Part shown: piece by piece, positions 6,861-9,139 of the stretch
Numbering within the stretch: position 1 is the stretch's first letter
Layout of the letters: every line of letters begins with the position of its first letter
Assembly: GCA_018376855.1 (NCBI GenBank)
Contig: JAHAAN010000071.1
Coordinates: forward strand, 1-9,139
From: Clostridiales bacterium
GTDB taxonomy: Bacteria; Bacillota; Clostridia; Christensenellales; QALW01
Direction: 5' to 3'
Length of the DNA stretch: 9,139 nt
Position numbers and translations under genes: made by a program
Notes under the pieces: model-generated
What the model was told of the DNA's origin: nothing
Seen by the model: the letters and a program-made list of their open reading frames with translations, nothing else
Databases searched by the model: none

Positions 6861-7991
6861 TTATTTCCTCCTGAACTTTTTTAATCTTCCAACCGTTTGC
6901 TTAATAATGTCACAGGCCTGCTCCGCTTCCTGTTCCGTATTAAACGCGCCGACTCCGATTCGGATCGTGCCCGCGGCAAGGCCCTGTGGAACCCGCATTT
7001 GCTCTAACACACGGGAAATCCGCGCGTTTCGCGAAGAGCAAGCGCTGCCCTTGCCGACGATCACATTCTGCTCCTCCAATGCATTTTGAAGCGTAGACGC
7101 CTGCACGCCCTCAAAGCCGACTGCCAGCATATGCCTTGCCGACGCTTCCTCTCTGCCGTGAATAACGCCTATTAAGCCCAGCCTCCGGCGATATACCTGC
7201 AAAACCTTCGCAATTCTTTGGGCAATTCCCTCTTCCTCAAACTTACGCGCCGCCTCCGCATAGGCCGCTATTCCCGGCAGATTCAGCGTGCCGGAGCGAA
7301 ACCCGTTCTGCTGCCCGCCTCCGTACAGCAGCGGTTTAAGGCGAACCTCCTTTTTCACAAACAGACACCCCATGCCTTTACCGCCGTGAACCTTATGCGC
7401 GCTTGCAGAGTATAAATCCACCTTTGTTTCGGAAAGCTTCAACAGAACGCGCATATGCGCCTGCACTCCGTCGCTGTGAAACAGGCACGCAGGGTTACGC
7501 TCCTTCACTCGCTGCGCCAAAGCGGCAATATCATTTAAAGCGCCAGTTTCGTTATTGACATGCATCACGCTTACCAATACTGTATTTTCCGTAACCAAAG
7601 AAAGCAGCGCCTGCTCGTCCACGCATCCGTCCGGCCGAAGCGGAGCGACCACCGCATCATACCCGGCCTTCTTCAAATGCATTACTGCTTCATAAACCGC
7701 CGGATGCTCTCCTGCCGAACAGATGATCCTGCCCGCGCCGCGCGCAGCCGCCGCGCCGAAGACCGCCCAGTTATCCGATTCTGTCCCCCCGCTGGTGAAA
7801 AACACTTCTTCCGCGCGCAGCCCTACCGAAGCCGCCAAAACCGCCGCAGCCTTTTTCATTTCCTTTTCAGCGTTTAACGCGGCAGAATACGGCGCAGACG
7901 CATTATAATAGCACTCTGCCTGAAAGCGCGCCGAAGCAGACACAGCTTCGTCAAAAGCGCGCGTTGTCGCGCAATTATCCAAATAAATCAT
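6861..7991 (-). CDS. nifS: Cysteine desulfurase, NifS/IscS type, partner of ThiI
   Basis: This is a PLP enzyme that takes sulfur from L-cysteine as an enzyme-bound persulfide, leaving alanine. The 376 residues show the full family pattern: MIYLDNCATT at the start; FTSGGTESDN (65-74); GEHPAVY, with the His (96) that stacks on PLP; VNNETG (145-150); HSDGVQA (172-178); the PLP lysine K200 in SASAHKVHGGKG; GGGQQNGFRSGT (224-235); and the catalytic cysteine C318 in GKGSACSS. It is a little shorter than housekeeping IscS. No iscU or other scaffold gene is next to it. The position just before a rhodanese-less thiI argues for a dedicated role in tRNA thiolation, like the B. subtilis NifZ-ThiI pair. 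That is inference, and a wider Fe-S role is not excluded. Its ATG overlaps the stop of the upstream membrane-protein gene (ATGA) and it has only a weak ribosome binding site, so translational coupling is likely. Confidence 0.95.
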   Translation of the reverse strand: MIYLDNCATTRAFDEAVSASARFQAECYYNASAPYSAALNAEKEMKKAAAVLAASVGLRAEEVFFTSGGTESDNWAVFGAAAARGAGRIICSAGEHPAVYEAVMHLKKAGYDAVVAPLRPDGCVDEQALLSLVTENTVLVSVMHVNNETGALNDIAALAQRVKERNPACLFHSDGVQAHMRVLLKLSETKVDLYSASAHKVHGGKGMGCLFVKKEVRLKPLLYGGGQQNGFRSGTLNLPGIAAYAEAARKFEEEGIAQRIAKVLQVYRRRLGLIGVIHGREEASARHMLAVGFEGVQASTLQNALEEQNVIVGKGSACSSRNARISRVLEQMRVPQGLAAGTIRIGVGAFNTEQEAEQACDIIKQTVGRLKKFRRK

Positions 7992-8512
7992 AATCTTACC
8001 ACACTGCTTTTATCGCTTTTAATGCATTTAAGCAGCTGCTCCTTAGGCTCCCACAGAAGAATCCCCGCCGCGCCAAGCCGCTTGAAAAAAATAAAATAGC
8101 ATTTATCCGGATCATTGAGATAAGCCTTATATGTTTTTACGTCCGGTGCAGCGGATAAGCGCTTATACTGCTCGTCATAGACCGGCGCAATATACTCGAT
8201 TTCCTCCAAGCTGATCTGCATAAACTCTTTTCTGCTTTTTTGATTATAAACCTTGGCAATACTGAGTTTTCCGTCATAATAGCCGTAATCATATTCCAGC
8301 AGCCACCGATCCTTCATAACAAAACACGCAATAAACGCCGCCAGTGAAACCGTGAGCTGGACTACGCCCTGCACAAGCCCGCCTTCAATTAAAACCATAA
8401 GCGCCATGATTCCCGTAACAGCCGAAAGCGCTACAATCGCCCAACACATAAAATACAGGATCTTACCGGGCGTATTGTTTTCTTTCCTGACACACTGTTC
8501 ATTATCATTCAT
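7988..8512 (-). CDS. Uncharacterised membrane protein with two N-terminal helices
   Basis: I do not recognise a characterised family. The 174-residue protein begins with a short polar stretch, then two hydrophobic helices at about 18-42 and 47-66 separated by a tight turn (IEGGLVQG). This suggests a hairpin in the membrane with both ends in the cytoplasm. About 105 soluble residues follow, with alternating strand-like segments (WLLEYDYGYYDGKLSIAKVY, then FMQISLEEIEYIAPVY), which could be a small beta-rich, perhaps PH-like, domain. It faintly recalls small clostridial membrane proteins listed as DUF6106, but I cannot confirm this. The start at 8512 is preceded by AGAGG 9 nt upstream, and a good promoter lies at 8554-8582. 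It is the first gene of the nifS-thiI operon and its stop overlaps the nifS start by 4 nt, so all three should be made together. Any role in sulfur or tRNA work is only suggested by that coupling. Confidence 0.85.
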   Translation of the reverse strand: MNDNEQCVRKENNTPGKILYFMCWAIVALSAVTGIMALMVLIEGGLVQGVVQLTVSLAAFIACFVMKDRWLLEYDYGYYDGKLSIAKVYNQKSRKEFMQISLEEIEYIAPVYDEQYKRLSAAPDVKTYKAYLNDPDKCYFIFFKRLGAAGILLWEPKEQLLKCIKSDKSSVVRL

Positions 8513-8553
8513 TCGCTATAACCTCTTTCTCATTCCGCCGAAATATTTGATTT

Positions 8554-8582
8554 ATTTTATCACATTTGTCGGCCTTTATCAA
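8554..8582 (-). promoter_or_regulatory. Predicted sigma-A promoter of the membrane protein-nifS-thiI operon
   Basis: The minus strand carries TTGATA (8577-8582), an exact 17-bp spacer and TAAAAT (8554-8559). Both boxes match the housekeeping consensus at five of six positions. Transcription would start near 8547, leaving a short leader of about 35 nt before the ATG at 8512. No riboswitch or T-box fits in that space. Confidence 0.75.
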
Positions 8583-8638
8583 CCGTTTGCAAAATATTAA
8601 AAAACTACGACTTTTTCAAAACATAATTGTTTCATGTA

Positions 8639-8677
8639 TGGAAAAACTAAAAAATATATGCTATAATGTGTTATAAT
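8639..8677 (+). promoter_or_regulatory. Predicted promoter region with two tandem extended -10 boxes for the zinc-ribbon gene
   Basis: Two perfect TATAAT boxes lie 10 bp apart, at 8662-8667 and 8672-8677, each preceded by TGn (TGC and TGT), which makes both extended -10 elements. The first has a weak -35, TGGAAA (8639-8644), at 17 bp; the second has only A-rich sequence there. Starts near 8674 or 8684 would give a very short leader. The 8513-8707 intergenic region is AT-rich and otherwise holds only the divergent promoter and the ribosome binding sites. Confidence 0.7.
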
Positions 8678-8707
8678 GATTAAAAAACAAAGGAGGATTC
8701 CGATAAA

Positions 8708-9139
8708 ATGATTTGTCCGAACTGCTTTGCCAATAATAAAAACAACGCTGCCGTATGCAAAAGCTGCGGCGCTTCTTTAACAGACACAGAGAACGATATT
8801 TCCGCCTCCTCTTCCGCCCGCCGCGCGCCCTCCAAAAAACGCGCTACATACTCCGCTGAGGAGGCTTTTTCGGAAGAATCCGCTTCCATGCCCGTCGTAG
8901 AAACCGCACACAATTCTAAGCAGCCGCCCGCCGACAGCGCGCGGCGGCGGACTCGCGGTGAACACATTCGGGAATACTTGGATTATGAAACAGCCGATGC
9001 GCCAAGCAACACTTCCGATGCGCCGAAACGCACACGCTACACCGTGGAAGAATTCAACGACGCATTTGACGAAGCCGGTGAACCGGCTGTTGAAAACGAC
9101 GAAGAAGCCCAAGACGCATATGCAAATCAGCAAACCATT
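8708..9139 (+). CDS. Zinc-ribbon protein with long polar low-complexity region (5' part; runs off right edge)
   Basis: The 144 visible residues start with a compact zinc ribbon, CPNC at 3-6 and CKSCG at 17-21, giving four cysteines spaced C-x2-C-x10-C-x2-C. This is the common N-terminal 'zinc-ribbon' of Firmicute proteins that often carry a transmembrane or extracytoplasmic part later. From about residue 25 on, the chain is rich in Ser, Ala, Arg, Glu and Asp and looks disordered. Within it KKRATYSAEEAF (about 43-54) and PKRTRYTVEEF (about 109-119) resemble each other. No catalytic motif or membrane segment appears before the edge, so the function is unknown. AAAGGAGG (8689-8696), 11 nt before the ATG, is a strong but slightly distant ribosome binding site. 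The frame stays open to the end of the window. Confidence 0.85.
   Translation, partial: MICPNCFANNKNNAAVCKSCGASLTDTENDISASSSARRAPSKKRATYSAEEAFSEESASMPVVETAHNSKQPPADSARRRTRGEHIREYLDYETADAPSNTSDAPKRTRYTVEEFNDAFDEAGEPAVENDEEAQDAYANQQTI

Noticed and set aside
8777..9133. Minus-strand open frame with hydrophobic stretches opposite the zinc-ribbon gene
   Set aside because: The plus strand has a strong promoter, ribosome binding site and zinc-ribbon cysteines. The hydrophobic look is a by-product of reading acidic and Ala/Ser-rich codons backwards.
1..9139. Insertion sequence, CRISPR array, prophage or defence genes
   Set aside because: No transposase or phage motif, direct-repeat array or terminal inverted repeat was seen, and the recognised genes are chromosomal housekeeping functions.

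Overview
The window looks like chromosomal DNA from a medium-GC member of the Clostridia (Bacillota). The evidence is a phenylalanine T-box leader in front of pheST, a short ThiI without a rhodanese tail next to its own NifS-type desulfurase, strong AGGAGG-type ribosome binding sites, and sigma-A type promoters with extended -10 elements. I cannot name a genus from the sequence. No mobile element, CRISPR array, rRNA or tRNA gene is visible.

Layout. Reading leftward on the minus strand from about 8580: a promoter (8554-8582); a 174-residue two-helix membrane protein of unknown function (7988-8512); a NifS/IscS-type cysteine desulfurase (6861-7991) that overlaps it by ATGA; thiI (5692-6858), 2 bp downstream with a GTG start. 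A second promoter (5651-5679) lies directly behind the thiI stop. It feeds a Phe-specific T-box leader with a terminator (5414 to about 5645), then pheS (4367-5389) and pheT (1966-4353). A 114-bp gap with a 9-bp stem-loop follows, then a large U32-family protein of the RlhA type (1-1851) that runs off the left edge. On the plus strand, divergent from all of these, a gene for a zinc-ribbon protein with a long polar low-complexity region starts at 8708 and runs off the right edge.

How the genes fit together. The minus-strand block is largely about translation. NifS and ThiI should carry out 4-thiouridine formation in tRNA. PheS and PheT charge tRNA-Phe under feedback from uncharged tRNA-Phe at the T-box. 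The U32 protein resembles the RlhA family of 23S rRNA hydroxylation factors. There is no terminator between thiI and the T-box promoter, so transcripts from the upstream operon should run into the T-box leader, whose terminator would then decide whether they continue into pheST.

The window is mostly ordinary housekeeping. The least understood parts are the membrane protein coupled to nifS, the divergent zinc-ribbon protein with a repeated KRxxY[ST]xEE-like motif, and details of the T-box specifier loop. I found no clear sign of a wholly new system.
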